DNA of 44,254 bases from Chlamydiota bacterium (GCA_013286645.1 JABDFJ010000015.1:1-44254); one strand, 5' to 3'. Positions 1 to 9,619 are shown, counted from the first letter of the stretch. The notes: generated by a model not told the origin, from the letters alone. Numbers and translations: made by a program.

Positions 1-1
1 T

Positions 2-607
2 TCTAGCTTGCCAGTGCTGATCGCTTCTGTCAAACTGCCCATGGGTGCGGCATTGTTAATCTTCCATGCTTTTTTGATGGAAGTTGTCATTAAAGTTGGA
101 CTATTCTTTATTATTATCGCCGTAGCCGACTTTGTCTATCAGAAGAAAGACTTTGCTAAAGAAATGATGATGGAAAAATTCGAAGTTAAGCAAGAATATA
201 AAAACTCGGAAGGTGACCCCCACATCAAGAGTAAACGAAAGCAGATCGCACAAGAAATTGCGTATCAGGAGGGTCCCACAGGGGGCGTAAAACGTGCACA
301 AGCTGTCGTGACTAACCCGACACATTTGGCCATCGCGATTGGCTACAATAAAGAAATTGATGCAGCCCCTTACATCCTAGCGATGGGAGAAAATATTTTA
401 GCAGAACGCATTGTTTCTATTGCGGAAACAAATAGTATTCCTATAGTGCGTAATATCAAATTAGCGCATAAACTGTGGAATGAGGGCGACGTTTATGAAT
501 ACGTCCCTGAAGAAACATACGAAGCTATCGCTGAGATCTTACGTTGGATTGCAGCCTTACAAACGGAAGACGCATACGTCTATTCATCAGATAAAGACCA
601 AGACTAA
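2..607 (+). CDS. sctU: Type III secretion export switch protein CdsU/SctU (C-terminal part)
   Basis: The reading frame is open to the left edge, so this is the C-terminal about 200 residues of a roughly 350-residue FlhB/YscU-family inner membrane protein. The last part of the membrane domain is visible at the start (hydrophobic stretch ending near VADFVYQ), followed by the cytosolic linker (KKDFAKEMMMEKFEVKQEYK) and the cytosolic domain with the autocleavage motif NPTH (in VVTNPTHLAIAIGYN). In the family this domain self-cleaves between N and P and switches substrate specificity. It is followed after 14 nt by CdsV, as in Chlamydia (yscU-lcrD-copN-scc1), so one operon is likely. An FlhB flagellar homologue is the alternative, but the CopN neighbour argues for the virulence system. 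Confidence 0.93.
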   Translation, partial: SSLPVLIASVKLPMGAALLIFHAFLMEVVIKVGLFFIIIAVADFVYQKKDFAKEMMMEKFEVKQEYKNSEGDPHIKSKRKQIAQEIAYQEGPTGGVKRAQAVVTNPTHLAIAIGYNKEIDAAPYILAMGENILAERIVSIAETNSIPIVRNIKLAHKLWNEGDVYEYVPEETYEAIAEILRWIAALQTEDAYVYSSDKDQD

Positions 608-621
608 TGGAGTTGTGAATA

Positions 622-2802
622 ATGCATATTATTAAAGCCATACTAGACGGTATCACAGCACGTTTAGGCGGCGAAGCGTCGCTATCAAGGATATCACGCT
701 CAAGCGACATTGCCCTCGCTATATTGCTCATCGGCATATTGGCCATGATCATCATCCCTGTTAATCCACATGTCATCGACTATCTTATCGCTTTAAACTT
801 ATCGATTTCTGTGGCTTTGTTGATGGTGGCTTTGTACATTCCTAGTGCTACCCAACTATCGATATTCCCCTCTTTATTGCTGATCACCACTTTGTATCGA
901 CTAGGCTTAAACATTGCTTCCACTAGACAGATCCTCTTGCACGCCAATGCCGGGGATATTATCTTTCAGTTCGGAAACTTCGTTGTGGGTGGTAACTTCG
1001 TCGTAGGTGGTGTGATTTTCTTAATCATCACCCTAGTGCAATTTATCGTGATCACCAAAGGTGCGGAACGGGTAGCCGAAGTGGCAGCCCGCTTTACTTT
1101 GGATGCCATGCCTGGTAAGCAGATGAGTATCGACGCCGACATGCGCGCCGGCATCCTGGATGCCAACCAAGCCCGAGAAAAACGCCTGATGATTCAAAAG
1201 GAAAGCCAATTGTATGGTGCCATGGATGGTGCCATGAAATTCGTTAAAGGGGATGCTATTGCCGGTATCGTCATCACCTTGATCAACGTCATTGGCGGTA
1301 TGATCATCGGGGTATCGCTCAATAATATGTCAGGCATGGAAGCTGTAACAACGTACTCACTACTCTCCATCGGTGATGGTCTAGTCTCCCAAATCCCTGC
1401 CCTGTTAATTTCAATCACCGCCGGTATTGTCACTACTCGTGTTTCAACAGATAAGGAAGATTCCAATTTAGGGAGTGAAATTTCTGGCCAGATCCTAAAG
1501 CAACCTAAAGCGTTGATGATCGCTGCCGCCTTTTTGATGGGCATGGCTATCTTGCCAGGCTTTCCTAAAGCGCCCTTCCTGATTATTTCTTCGGCGTTAG
1601 CCCTCATCGGCTATGCACTGTGGTCTACAGAAGAACAACAAATTGAAGCGCGTCGCACCGCCGCCGGCACAAGTGGTGGTATGCTGTCGAGTGCTGCTGG
1701 TAGTGACAGCTCAGTTGACACATCCGTCAAAGGACATAAGGTTATTTCAGGTGGGGGCATTGACAGCTACGCCTTAACATTGCCGGTAATCATCGAATGT
1801 GGCAAGGGACTTAGCGCAGAGATTCAAAAGGCCCAAAAAGGACAAAGTTTCATCGACCAGATGATTCCAAGGATGAGGCAGGCGCTCTACTCTGATCTGG
1901 GGGTGCGCTTCCCTGGTGTGCATGTACGCACAGATTCATTGATCTTGGCAGGTGATGAATATTCCATCCACCTGAATGAAGTACCGATAGTGCGTGGAAA
2001 GGTCCTTGAAGGGTTTGTGCTAACAAATGAATCTGAAGAGAATCTCAAACGCTATAATCTTGAATTCCAAACATACAAAAACTCCCTAGGACTGCCTTCT
2101 CTGTGGGTAGATATTAAGTCTAAAGAGCTCTTGGATAAAGCAGGCATTAAATATTGGAACTCACTCGAAGTGATGATTCTGCACCTTTCTTACTTTTTCA
2201 GACACTATGCCAATGAATTTGTAGGCATCCAAGAAGTGAAATCTATGTTGGAATTTGTTGAAAAATCATTTCCTGATCTTGTCAAAGAAGTCACACGCCT
2301 CATTCCCTTACAAAAGATGACTGATATCTTTAAACGCCTCATTCAAGAGCAAGTCTCTATTAAAGACTTGCGGACCATTCTGGAAGCTTTAAGTGAATGG
2401 GCACAGACCGAAAAAGATACTGTCCTGCTCACTGAATATGTGCGCTCTTCCCTTAAGCGTTACATCAGCTACAAATATTCCCAAGGACAATCCGTTCTTT
2501 CGGTCTATATCCTAGATCCTGAAATCGAAGATATGGTTCGAGGCGCTATCAAGCAAACATCAGCAGGCTCATATCTTGCGCTGGATCCTGATTCAGTACA
2601 ACTTATCCTGCAAGGTGTGAGAAATACTGTTGCCCCCCCACCGCCTGGAGGTCAACCTCCTGTGCTTCTAACTGCTATTGACGTACGGCGCTTTGTGCGC
2701 AAACTCATTGAAATGGAATTCACAGATATATCTGTTGTTTCCTACCAAGAAATTGTGCCAGAGATACGCATACAACCGTTAGGTAGGGTGCAGATTTCGT
2801 AA
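622..2802 (+). CDS. sctV: Type III secretion export gate protein CdsV/SctV
   Basis: A 726-residue LcrD/FlhA-family protein of normal family length. The N-terminal about 330 residues hold multiple membrane segments and the conserved FHIPEP-type region (TTLYRLGLNIASTRQILL, then DAMPGKQMSIDADMRAG). The C-terminal part, after a Ser/Gly-rich linker near residues 350-370, is the cytosolic domain that in this family forms a nonameric ring binding chaperone-effector complexes. It shares an operon with CdsU (14-nt gap) and CopN (44-nt gap). The ATG start at 622 is preceded by a GGAG-like site (ATGGAG) at 608-613. Assignment to the virulence rather than the flagellar system rests on the neighbours. Confidence 0.96.
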   Translation: MHIIKAILDGITARLGGEASLSRISRSSDIALAILLIGILAMIIIPVNPHVIDYLIALNLSISVALLMVALYIPSATQLSIFPSLLLITTLYRLGLNIASTRQILLHANAGDIIFQFGNFVVGGNFVVGGVIFLIITLVQFIVITKGAERVAEVAARFTLDAMPGKQMSIDADMRAGILDANQAREKRLMIQKESQLYGAMDGAMKFVKGDAIAGIVITLINVIGGMIIGVSLNNMSGMEAVTTYSLLSIGDGLVSQIPALLISITAGIVTTRVSTDKEDSNLGSEISGQILKQPKALMIAAAFLMGMAILPGFPKAPFLIISSALALIGYALWSTEEQQIEARRTAAGTSGGMLSSAAGSDSSVDTSVKGHKVISGGGIDSYALTLPVIIECGKGLSAEIQKAQKGQSFIDQMIPRMRQALYSDLGVRFPGVHVRTDSLILAGDEYSIHLNEVPIVRGKVLEGFVLTNESEENLKRYNLEFQTYKNSLGLPSLWVDIKSKELLDKAGIKYWNSLEVMILHLSYFFRHYANEFVGIQEVKSMLEFVEKSFPDLVKEVTRLIPLQKMTDIFKRLIQEQVSIKDLRTILEALSEWAQTEKDTVLLTEYVRSSLKRYISYKYSQGQSVLSVYILDPEIEDMVRGAIKQTSAGSYLALDPDSVQLILQGVRNTVAPPPPGGQPPVLLTAIDVRRFVRKLIEMEFTDISVVSYQEIVPEIRIQPLGRVQIS

Positions 2803-2846
2803 TTGAAGCCAGAAATGCATAGCAGAAAAAGCTATCGGAGGCCTAT

Positions 2847-4061
2847 ATGAGTGGTCCATCAGAAGTACCAGGCAGCGATTCGAATGTCAATCTGACGCTT
2901 GCTGCCATGAAAGAAGTGGCCAAAGAAGAACAACTCTTTGCACGTGAAATGATTCAAGATGAAAGCGCAGAGTCCCTACAAGATCTTGAAGATAACATCA
3001 ACCCCTTTGCCCAGAAAGCCGAGGGCAAACAAAAAGACATTAGATCACAAAAAGGGCGCATTCAGCAAATGCTTGCAGGCACTACTGTCCGCGGTGCTCT
3101 CTTGCCTATTAAACAAATTAAAGAATCAGCCGAAAAATTCCAACGACGCAATCCGGAATTGAAATCTGGCTCTCTCAGTTCATTGCGCGAGATGATATCC
3201 CCCGACGACACTGAAGACGACATCCTCAGAAAAGTCTCTGAATTTTACCCCGATGCATCCTTGGCAGATGAAGCCCTCGACTTCTTACTTGAAACAACTG
3301 AAGGCGAGCTTGCCGACGCGGTCAAAAACGCCAAAGAAAAACTGAATACAGAAAAAGGGAGAGAGATTGCTGCCGGACGCAACATCCAGGTGCAGGTAAG
3401 AGCTGCGGCAGAAAAGGGACTTGGCACAACGACTTCTTTGCGCGATATGTATCGCGACATCACAGGCAATCCCCGCGACTCCCCCACACTATTCGAAGAA
3501 TTATCAAACAAATACGCCTTCAAAGACCTCAAAAAAGTCATTGAATTTCTATTGCATTCGCTTGGCGCTGATATGAAAGCCAAAGGCCCCTCCATTCCAA
3601 GAGGAATGTTGCACAGGCTATTTACCGAAACGCGCTCACTACAAGCCATTCTAGGAGTCTATCGTTTTTTTAGAATGCGCATGCCTCTAGTAGAAAAGAT
3701 GTTTATGAAAGAAGGCATTGACATGCCCTCACAGCTGACATTTGAAAATATGGCCAAACAATTCATGGCCTTAGCCGCAGATCGTTACCCTTCGGCCCTT
3801 AAAGTGCTGCAGCAAGCAGTAAAGTTAGGTATTGATCAATGGATATTAGCAAAAATTATCGCCTTCACACAATTTCGAGATGCCGTGCGCCAAGTCGCTA
3901 TCAACCAAGTGTACAAATCTTTGCAACACCGTGATGAATTGTATCTTGCCATTTTGGAAGCCCTTGAAGACCTTGAAGATCAACTCGAGGATTTAGCCGA
4001 TCAAGAAGATGATGACGATGATGACGATGATGACGATGATGATCAGGGACAAAATAGCTAA
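2847..4061 (+). CDS. copN: Type III secretion gatekeeper CopN/SctW (YopN-TyeA type)
   Basis: A 404-residue protein with the layout of the YopN/TyeA (LcrE) family: a disordered N-terminus, a helical HrpJ-like middle (from about residue 55) and a C-terminal TyeA-like helical part ending around residue 375. In Chlamydia CopN plugs the secretion channel until host contact and is itself an effector. The position directly after cdsV and before a CesT-family chaperone matches the chlamydial order. The ATG at 2847 follows GGAGGCCTAT at 2836-2845, a good ribosome-binding site. Oddity: the last about 25 residues are extremely acidic and end in an uninterrupted run of aspartates encoded by GAT/GAC triplets (about 4008-4043). 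Confidence 0.9.
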   Translation: MSGPSEVPGSDSNVNLTLAAMKEVAKEEQLFAREMIQDESAESLQDLEDNINPFAQKAEGKQKDIRSQKGRIQQMLAGTTVRGALLPIKQIKESAEKFQRRNPELKSGSLSSLREMISPDDTEDDILRKVSEFYPDASLADEALDFLLETTEGELADAVKNAKEKLNTEKGREIAAGRNIQVQVRAAAEKGLGTTTSLRDMYRDITGNPRDSPTLFEELSNKYAFKDLKKVIEFLLHSLGADMKAKGPSIPRGMLHRLFTETRSLQAILGVYRFFRMRMPLVEKMFMKEGIDMPSQLTFENMAKQFMALAADRYPSALKVLQQAVKLGIDQWILAKIIAFTQFRDAVRQVAINQVYKSLQHRDELYLAILEALEDLEDQLEDLADQEDDDDDDDDDDDDQGQNS

Positions 4062-4074
4062 AAGGAGGCGTTAA

Positions 4075-4542
4075 ATGGTTACAGATATGTTTGGTGGGCT
4101 TCTAAAGGAATTAGGAGATTCCTTAGGACATCTTGAATTACATCCAGATCAAAATAACGCATGCTTCCTGAAGCTCAAAGATGATCTCACCATTCAAATC
4201 GAACTTGAACGCAGCGGACAGTTTCTACTGCTGGCGTCTGATTTAGGAAGTGTTCCTCCAGGGAAATATCGTGAAAACCTCTTTAGAGAAGCCCTAAAAG
4301 CTAACGATCTTCCCCATCCCTTAAATGGCATTCTCTGCTATAGCCAGAAGAAAAATCATTTAGTCCTCTTCGAAAAAATCAGCCTCACCGATCTCAATGG
4401 TGAAAAAGTCGCCGCCGAAATAAAACCTTTCACCGAAAAAGCCGCCATATGGGCCTCTGCACTCAAACGGGGTGATGTGCCCGTGGTCAATCAAGCCTTC
4501 ACCTCTGATCGGTTGGGTGGTGGAATGTTTGGCTTGAGATAA
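4075..4542 (+). CDS. CesT-family type III secretion chaperone (Scc1-like)
   Basis: A small acidic protein of 155 residues with the CesT/SycE-family pattern: N-terminal helix (FGGLLKELGDSLG), a central beta-sheet with LTIQIELERSGQFLLLASDLG, the GKYRENLFREALKAN helix and a closing strand. These proteins are dimeric cytosolic chaperones that hold effectors or the gatekeeper for export. Adjacency to copN (13-nt gap, strong AAAGGAGG at 4061-4068) corresponds to scc1/sycE in Chlamydia, whose product binds CopN. The partner assignment is by position and is an inference. It is the last clear gene of the type III operon. Confidence 0.85.
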   Translation: MVTDMFGGLLKELGDSLGHLELHPDQNNACFLKLKDDLTIQIELERSGQFLLLASDLGSVPPGKYRENLFREALKANDLPHPLNGILCYSQKKNHLVLFEKISLTDLNGEKVAAEIKPFTEKAAIWASALKRGDVPVVNQAFTSDRLGGGMFGLR

Positions 4543-4587
4543 AAATCCTTTAATAACGGTCGGTATATTTACAAAGAGGAAATTCAA

Positions 4588-5310
4588 ATGGCAACTTACA
4601 AAATTAAGTTACAAGATCGTCAGGTAGTAGCTCAGGACACAATCTCTTTTTTCTTTGAAAAGCCCAGCAACTTTACATTTAAACCGGGACAATTTGGGGA
4701 ATTTACATTAATCAATCCTCCTGAGACAGACAGTGAGGGGAATGGGCGGGCGTTTACAATTGCTTCGCCGCCCTCTGCTGAGCAAATTATGATCACCACG
4801 CGATTGCGCGATACAGCATTTAAGCGTGTTATGCAACGGATTCCTCTAGGCACCGAAGTTACGTTAGATGGTCCACACGGAGCTTTTACCTTGCATCACA
4901 AGCAAACCACGCCTGCCGTCTTTATTGCCGGTGGCATTGGCATTACTCCTGCACGCAGCATAATTCTCCAAGCAGTTCACGACAAACTGCCCCATACCAT
5001 TTATTTGTTTTACGCTAACCACACTCCCGAAACAACTGCCTTTTTAGACGAATTGCAAGCGCTTGAAAATCAAAAATCTAACCTCAAGATTATCCCCATC
5101 ATGACGTCTATGCATCAATCACAGCAAACCTGGAAGGGGGAAAAAGGGCATCTCGATTGTGCCATGCTTTCACGATATATTGATGAACTGTCTGAGCCGA
5201 TTTATTACATTTCAGGTCCTCCCTCAATGGTGGCGGCGACGCAACAAATGCTTAATGCCTGTGGAATCGATGACGACAACATTCGCGCTGAGGAGTTTCC
5301 GGGGTATTAG
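4588..5310 (+). CDS. FAD/NAD(P)-binding oxidoreductase (ferredoxin-reductase-like)
   Basis: A 240-residue soluble flavoprotein of the ferredoxin-NADP reductase superfamily, without an attached iron-sulfur or globin domain. Visible motifs are the FAD-binding RAFTIASPPS near residue 52, GPHGAFTL near 95, the nucleotide-binding GGIGITPARSII near 115 and the C-terminal ISGPPSMV, ending EEFPGY. Such enzymes move electrons between NAD(P)H and a carrier; the partner here is unknown. It has its own ribosome-binding site (AGAGGAAA at 4575-4582) and lies 45 nt after the chaperone, so it may be read with the type III operon by position only. In Chlamydia I recall malQ directly after the chaperone, so this gene looks like an insertion into that order. 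Confidence 0.85.
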   Translation: MATYKIKLQDRQVVAQDTISFFFEKPSNFTFKPGQFGEFTLINPPETDSEGNGRAFTIASPPSAEQIMITTRLRDTAFKRVMQRIPLGTEVTLDGPHGAFTLHHKQTTPAVFIAGGIGITPARSIILQAVHDKLPHTIYLFYANHTPETTAFLDELQALENQKSNLKIIPIMTSMHQSQQTWKGEKGHLDCAMLSRYIDELSEPIYYISGPPSMVAATQQMLNACGIDDDNIRAEEFPGY

Positions 5311-5374
5311 TAATAATTTCTCTGCTTGCAATAAAATATTTAGTGATACACGATAATACATACATGAATATATA

Positions 5375-5562
5375 CATGTTCACGGAATGCGCAGCTTTCA
5401 TGCCGGTATGTATGCCCGTGCCGGAGCCCGAAAGAAGAGTGAGAATGAAAACGTGCTTGGGAACGTTAAAAGGTTTAAAGTTCTAAAAATAGCGTGTAGA
5501 TAAATTCGGGCAAGGGCACGGGCACGCACACGGGCACGAAAGCTGCGCATTCCGTGAACATG
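5375..5562. repeat. 188-bp palindromic intergenic element before malQ
   Basis: The outer 25 bases at 5375-5399 (starting CATGTTCACGGAATGC) are the exact reverse complement of 5538-5562. Inside, both arms contain degenerate GCCCGTGCC / GGGCACGGGCACG runs, so pairing continues imperfectly inward. No reading frame is present. The shape is that of a non-autonomous miniature element or a large transcribed hairpin, ending 14 bp before the malQ start. The CATGTTC-type end resembles the end of the element at 35173-35635, which also begins TACATGTTC. Confidence 0.75.
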
Positions 5563-5576
5563 CACGAGTAGAACAT

Positions 5577-7175
5577 ATGTCAGAACTTACAAAGCAGCTT
5601 CAATCTTCAGCGACAGGTTCCCAATGGGGGAAAATTGGCATTCGCCCCCATCATGGTATAGTCATCCCCCTATTTTCACTACACAGCCAAAATAGCTGCG
5701 GCATCGGAGAATACACCGATATCGAAGCCCTGTTCCCTTGGTGCCGCGATATAGGCCTCGACGTCATTCAATTGCTCCCCTTAAATGATCCAGGACCAGA
5801 CACTGGTCCCTACTGCGCGCTATCCGCCAACGCCCTAAATCCAATCCATTTGGGCCTCTGTCAATTGCCGCATGTTTCCTACTCTCCTTCGTTGTCGCAG
5901 CAAATCAGTAAGCTACAACAATTGAATCGCTGTCAAAGAGTTGATTATCATACGATCCAACAAAGCAAAGAAACGTTTTTGAGAAGCTATTTCAAGCAAT
6001 TTGGCCAGGCCATAACCGCCCAAACAGCATATACCCTCTTTAAAGAACAAAATAAAACATGGCTAATAGATTTTGCGCTCTTTAAAACGCTTAAGATCCA
6101 ACAGAGTTGGCTAGCCTGGGAAAGTTGGCCTGAAGAACTAAAAAAACCTTCGCCAGAACAGCTCCAAGCTTTAATCGCCAAGAACGCTGAAGAAATTGAT
6201 TTTCACTGTTTTGTCCAATACTTGTGCTTCACACAATGCAAAAGACTCAAGCAGCAAGCCACAATTGCAGGGATCTACATCAAAGGGGATATCCCTATTC
6301 TGATCAATCGCGAAAGTGCTGACGTTTGGCGCCATCAAGAGCTTTTCAATCTCGATTTTGCCGCTGGTGCCCCTCCTGATATGTACGTAGAAGATGGGCA
6401 AAAGTGGGGCTTTCCCATCTACAATTGGGAGACAATGGCAGCGCAAGACTATAAATGGTGGATTGAACGTTTGCATGTTGCAAGCCAATACTATCATATC
6501 TATCGCCTGGATCATATCGTCGGCTTTTATCGCATCTGGGGCATCCCTCTAAACAAAGAGGCTAAAGAAGGACATTTTATCCCTGAAGATCAAACCACAT
6601 GGATTCCCCATGGGGAGAAAATCATGGAAATGATGTTAAAACACTGTGAGATGCTGCCTATCGGCGAAGATTTAGGAACCATCCCTCCGGAAGTTAGAGT
6701 GTCTATGCGCAAATTAGGCATTTGTGGCACCAAAGTCATGCGCTGGGAACGTCATTGGCTCACCGATAAGGAATTCATCGACCCCAGCGATTACATCCCT
6801 GAAAGCATGACCACAGTCTCCACACATGACTCGGAAACCCTTGAAATGTGGTGGAAGGATCGTCCTGAAGAATCGAAAGTTTATGCAGAAGGGCAAAATA
6901 AGATCTATGAACCCCAACTATCAACAAAGTACCGCCACACTATTTTGAAAGCCAGCCATCATTCGAGCAGCTTATTCCACATCAATCTTTTGCAAGAATA
7001 TTTGGCTCTCATTCCACATATGATCTGGACCACACCTAACGAGGAACGAATCAATATTCCAGGAGTAATTTCAGAGACCAATTGGACTTACCGATTCCGT
7101 CCCTCGATCGAAGACATTGTCAATAACGTAGCCTTAAAAACTTCCATGAAAGACATTGTGGGCGTTAAGGTCTAA
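5577..7175 (+). CDS. malQ: 4-alpha-glucanotransferase (amylomaltase) MalQ
   Basis: A 532-residue GH77 enzyme that transfers maltosaccharide segments between alpha-1,4-glucans in glycogen metabolism; cytosolic. Length is close to the chlamydial form. The catalytic residues are visible: nucleophile Asp about 312 in YRLDHIVGFYR, acid/base Glu about 364 in GEDLGTIPPE and the transition-state Asp about 418 in STHDSETLEMWW. The N-terminus carries the expected GIGEYTD and LLPLNDPGP motifs. No strong Shine-Dalgarno precedes the ATG. Chlamydia keeps malQ beside the CopN chaperone gene, as here. It converges on the secretin gene with only 4 bases between stop codons. Confidence 0.96.
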   Translation: MSELTKQLQSSATGSQWGKIGIRPHHGIVIPLFSLHSQNSCGIGEYTDIEALFPWCRDIGLDVIQLLPLNDPGPDTGPYCALSANALNPIHLGLCQLPHVSYSPSLSQQISKLQQLNRCQRVDYHTIQQSKETFLRSYFKQFGQAITAQTAYTLFKEQNKTWLIDFALFKTLKIQQSWLAWESWPEELKKPSPEQLQALIAKNAEEIDFHCFVQYLCFTQCKRLKQQATIAGIYIKGDIPILINRESADVWRHQELFNLDFAAGAPPDMYVEDGQKWGFPIYNWETMAAQDYKWWIERLHVASQYYHIYRLDHIVGFYRIWGIPLNKEAKEGHFIPEDQTTWIPHGEKIMEMMLKHCEMLPIGEDLGTIPPEVRVSMRKLGICGTKVMRWERHWLTDKEFIDPSDYIPESMTTVSTHDSETLEMWWKDRPEESKVYAEGQNKIYEPQLSTKYRHTILKASHHSSSLFHINLLQEYLALIPHMIWTTPNEERINIPGVISETNWTYRFRPSIEDIVNNVALKTSMKDIVGVKV

Positions 7176-7179
7176 CTGT

Positions 7180-9408
7180 TCATAAGGCGCAAGAGCTGGG
7201 TTCCCATGGAGTTTCCACGAAGTCGCAAGGAGGCTCCACTTCAACGGCACAATTGTTAGCGCTATTCATTAAATCGATTTCAACGCTATTCGAACATGGT
7301 CCAATGCCTGCTGGAGGTCGACTCTCATGCATGAGATATGGTGTTGCAATAACCACCAACTCGGTTTTTTGATCTTGATAACGATTTGAATTGAAAAGCG
7401 AACCAATGATTGGAATCTTATTGAGACCATACAGGTTATCATTCGTATTGGTCATTTCATCCAAATACATTCCTGCAATGATATATGATTGTCCTGGCCA
7501 GAGTTTCACAATAGTATCAACACGGCGGATCGTAAGCCCTGGAATGACAAAGCCTTCCAAAATTACGGAGTTGGCTCGATCTAAAGCACTCACTTCAGGA
7601 ACGACGTGGAGTGTTATCAACCCATTAAGATCCACTGTGGGGGTAAAATCTAAAAGCACCCCGAATTTTTTAAACTCTACTGTCACCGTACCTATTAAGG
7701 TTCCACCTTGAGGAATAAGAATCGGAAATTCCCCTCCCGCAAAGAAGTGCGCTGTTTCTCCAGAAACTGTGGTCAAATTTGGCTCAGCCAAAACTTTAGT
7801 GCCTGTATCTTCTTCAAGCATATCGATTAATGCCGACAGCTGGTAGTTTCCAAAAATCCCTTGTCCATTTAGAAAATAATTTGGATCTGTGAGTGGTGGT
7901 GAGGGAAAAACTGAGCCCACAGCAAAAGATTGATTGGCATTTTGAAATAGCACTTTCCAATTAATACCTACTCTAGAAAGGATGTCCTTTTTTACTTCGA
8001 AAACTTTGATAGCGATAAGAACTTGTTGTGGTTCTACATCCAATAGGTTAATGACAGCTTTATCACCTCTAGGGACTAACTTCGAGATGATCTCTATAAT
8101 TTTTGTAGCCATCTGGGGATCTGGCACCATCCCTTCCACAATATACCCTCGAGGTGTCGATGTAACCGTTGTATTCACAAGTGGAAAAAGAGTATTGATC
8201 ATATAAGTGACTAATATAGATTGAAAATCCTCTAATGAATCACTATCAAAAAGCATCTCAAGAAGACCACTATCCTCATACAGCAAAGAGCTATTAGTGT
8301 TATCTAATGTCACTATTCCAGACTCCACAGCAAACGCGAAGATGCGCGCTTGGAGCGGATCCATCGCCAGAATGACCTGTACGGGTAAATCGGGATTTAG
8401 CGCATCCCTCTGTTCAAGTTTTTTACCAATAATATTCCTTCCAATGGAAAGCACTTCAACATTCCTTAGAAGTGTTAAACTGACTGGTTTAAAGCCGATG
8501 TCCGCTTTAGAGGTAAATTTCACATCCACAATCGATCCTGGATGCAAATCGGGAATAATAGGGAATCGCGCATTGAGTTCTAGCAGGACAGCTCTTTTAT
8601 TCGCAGCGACAGAAAAACTTGTCAGATCTCTGCCTGAATTGATTTCTTTAGTGGAATTAGATTCCAGTTCCACCAAGTTGACAACATCTTTACTCCCCCC
8701 TGCGCTCAACATATTTAGGATTTTGACAATATTGTCGGAGGTTTGCTGGTCAGGAACATAGCCAGAAACAATAAATCCTTTTGTTGTGGCAATGATCTGG
8801 ATATCCGCCTTTGGGAAAAGCTTTCGGAGCATATGTGAAACTAAAATCGAATTAAAATTCTGGTCTGAACGGCTTTTCAAAAGGTCTTGCACAAGCTTTT
8901 CAGTTTCATGAAAGTGTTCAGCTGCTTGTTTATCTTCAATGCCAATTGTCACATCACCATTTAGCTGTGCAAAAGCAAAAATTTCAGATTGTCTAGGCAA
9001 CATTTCAAGCAAGATTTCTATCGGATTGTTCGACTTATATAAGCTTGCCTTATCTGTAAAAAATTTACCTTCAGCATCTTTCCCTATACCTAAAATACGC
9101 ACATTTTTCAAAAGGGTGAAGGTAACAGTCCCGACTCCCCCTTCAGGTTTTGAAGTAAAAATAATGTCGACATATTTACCAGGCGTTAAAAACTGCACGA
9201 TACCGGATCGCGAAGTTAGTTGAACTGGCACGGCTATCTTACCATCTGCTGGAGGCAAAACTTCAGGTGCCTTGACTTCTTCAACCTGTGGCGTTTTTGC
9301 TTGTGGAGGGGGAGCTTCTGGTTCTTTAGCTTTTTTGCTAAACAAAAACGCAGCCACTATTCCGATAAAAGCAAAGGAGAGTAAAAAAAAGATGCGGTCT
9401 TTAGCCAT
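7180..9408 (-). CDS. Tad pilus secretin fused to two CpaB-like modules (CpaB-CpaC fusion)
   Basis: A 742-residue membrane-exported protein. Residues 5-24 form a membrane anchor or uncleaved signal, followed by a Pro-rich linker. Residues about 57-150 resemble CpaB/RcpC (IAVPVQLTSRSG, FLTPGKYVDIIFTS, LLKNVRILGIG). Residues about 188-248 resemble the short pilus-secretin N domain (KGFIVSGYVPD). The same pair then repeats at about 264-360 (LHPGSIVDVKFTS, LLRNVEVLSIG) and 396-456 (RGYIVEGMVPD). Residues about 460-694 are a secretin barrel domain (VLAEPNLTTVSGETAHFFAGGEFP; VEFKKFGVLLDFTPTV; PIIGSLFNS). In standard Tad loci CpaB and CpaC are separate proteins, so one polypeptide appears to supply both periplasmic and outer-membrane parts. 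The C-terminus has an unusual Cys-rich tail (five Cys in about 40 residues). Divergent from cpaF across 211 bp. Confidence 0.88.
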   Translation of the reverse strand: MAKDRIFFLLSFAFIGIVAAFLFSKKAKEPEAPPPQAKTPQVEEVKAPEVLPPADGKIAVPVQLTSRSGIVQFLTPGKYVDIIFTSKPEGGVGTVTFTLLKNVRILGIGKDAEGKFFTDKASLYKSNNPIEILLEMLPRQSEIFAFAQLNGDVTIGIEDKQAAEHFHETEKLVQDLLKSRSDQNFNSILVSHMLRKLFPKADIQIIATTKGFIVSGYVPDQQTSDNIVKILNMLSAGGSKDVVNLVELESNSTKEINSGRDLTSFSVAANKRAVLLELNARFPIIPDLHPGSIVDVKFTSKADIGFKPVSLTLLRNVEVLSIGRNIIGKKLEQRDALNPDLPVQVILAMDPLQARIFAFAVESGIVTLDNTNSSLLYEDSGLLEMLFDSDSLEDFQSILVTYMINTLFPLVNTTVTSTPRGYIVEGMVPDPQMATKIIEIISKLVPRGDKAVINLLDVEPQQVLIAIKVFEVKKDILSRVGINWKVLFQNANQSFAVGSVFPSPPLTDPNYFLNGQGIFGNYQLSALIDMLEEDTGTKVLAEPNLTTVSGETAHFFAGGEFPILIPQGGTLIGTVTVEFKKFGVLLDFTPTVDLNGLITLHVVPEVSALDRANSVILEGFVIPGLTIRRVDTIVKLWPGQSYIIAGMYLDEMTNTNDNLYGLNKIPIIGSLFNSNRYQDQKTELVVIATPYLMHESRPPAGIGPCSNSVEIDLMNSANNCAVEVEPPCDFVETPWEPSSCAL

Positions 9409-9619
9409 TCGAGAGGACCTTTTCTAAAATTAATAGTCTTGCAAACTCCATAAACTAGCGAGCACATCACACAGGCGTTCTGACCAGTAAAAAATCGAAA
9501 CTTATAAAGTTTTTCCTTTTAACACAATTTAAAACTCAATTTTAATATTCACAAATCCAATTGCTGAAAATGCTGGTATGTGGTTTATCTGTATTTGATA
9601 TAAAGATGGAACGTAAAAT

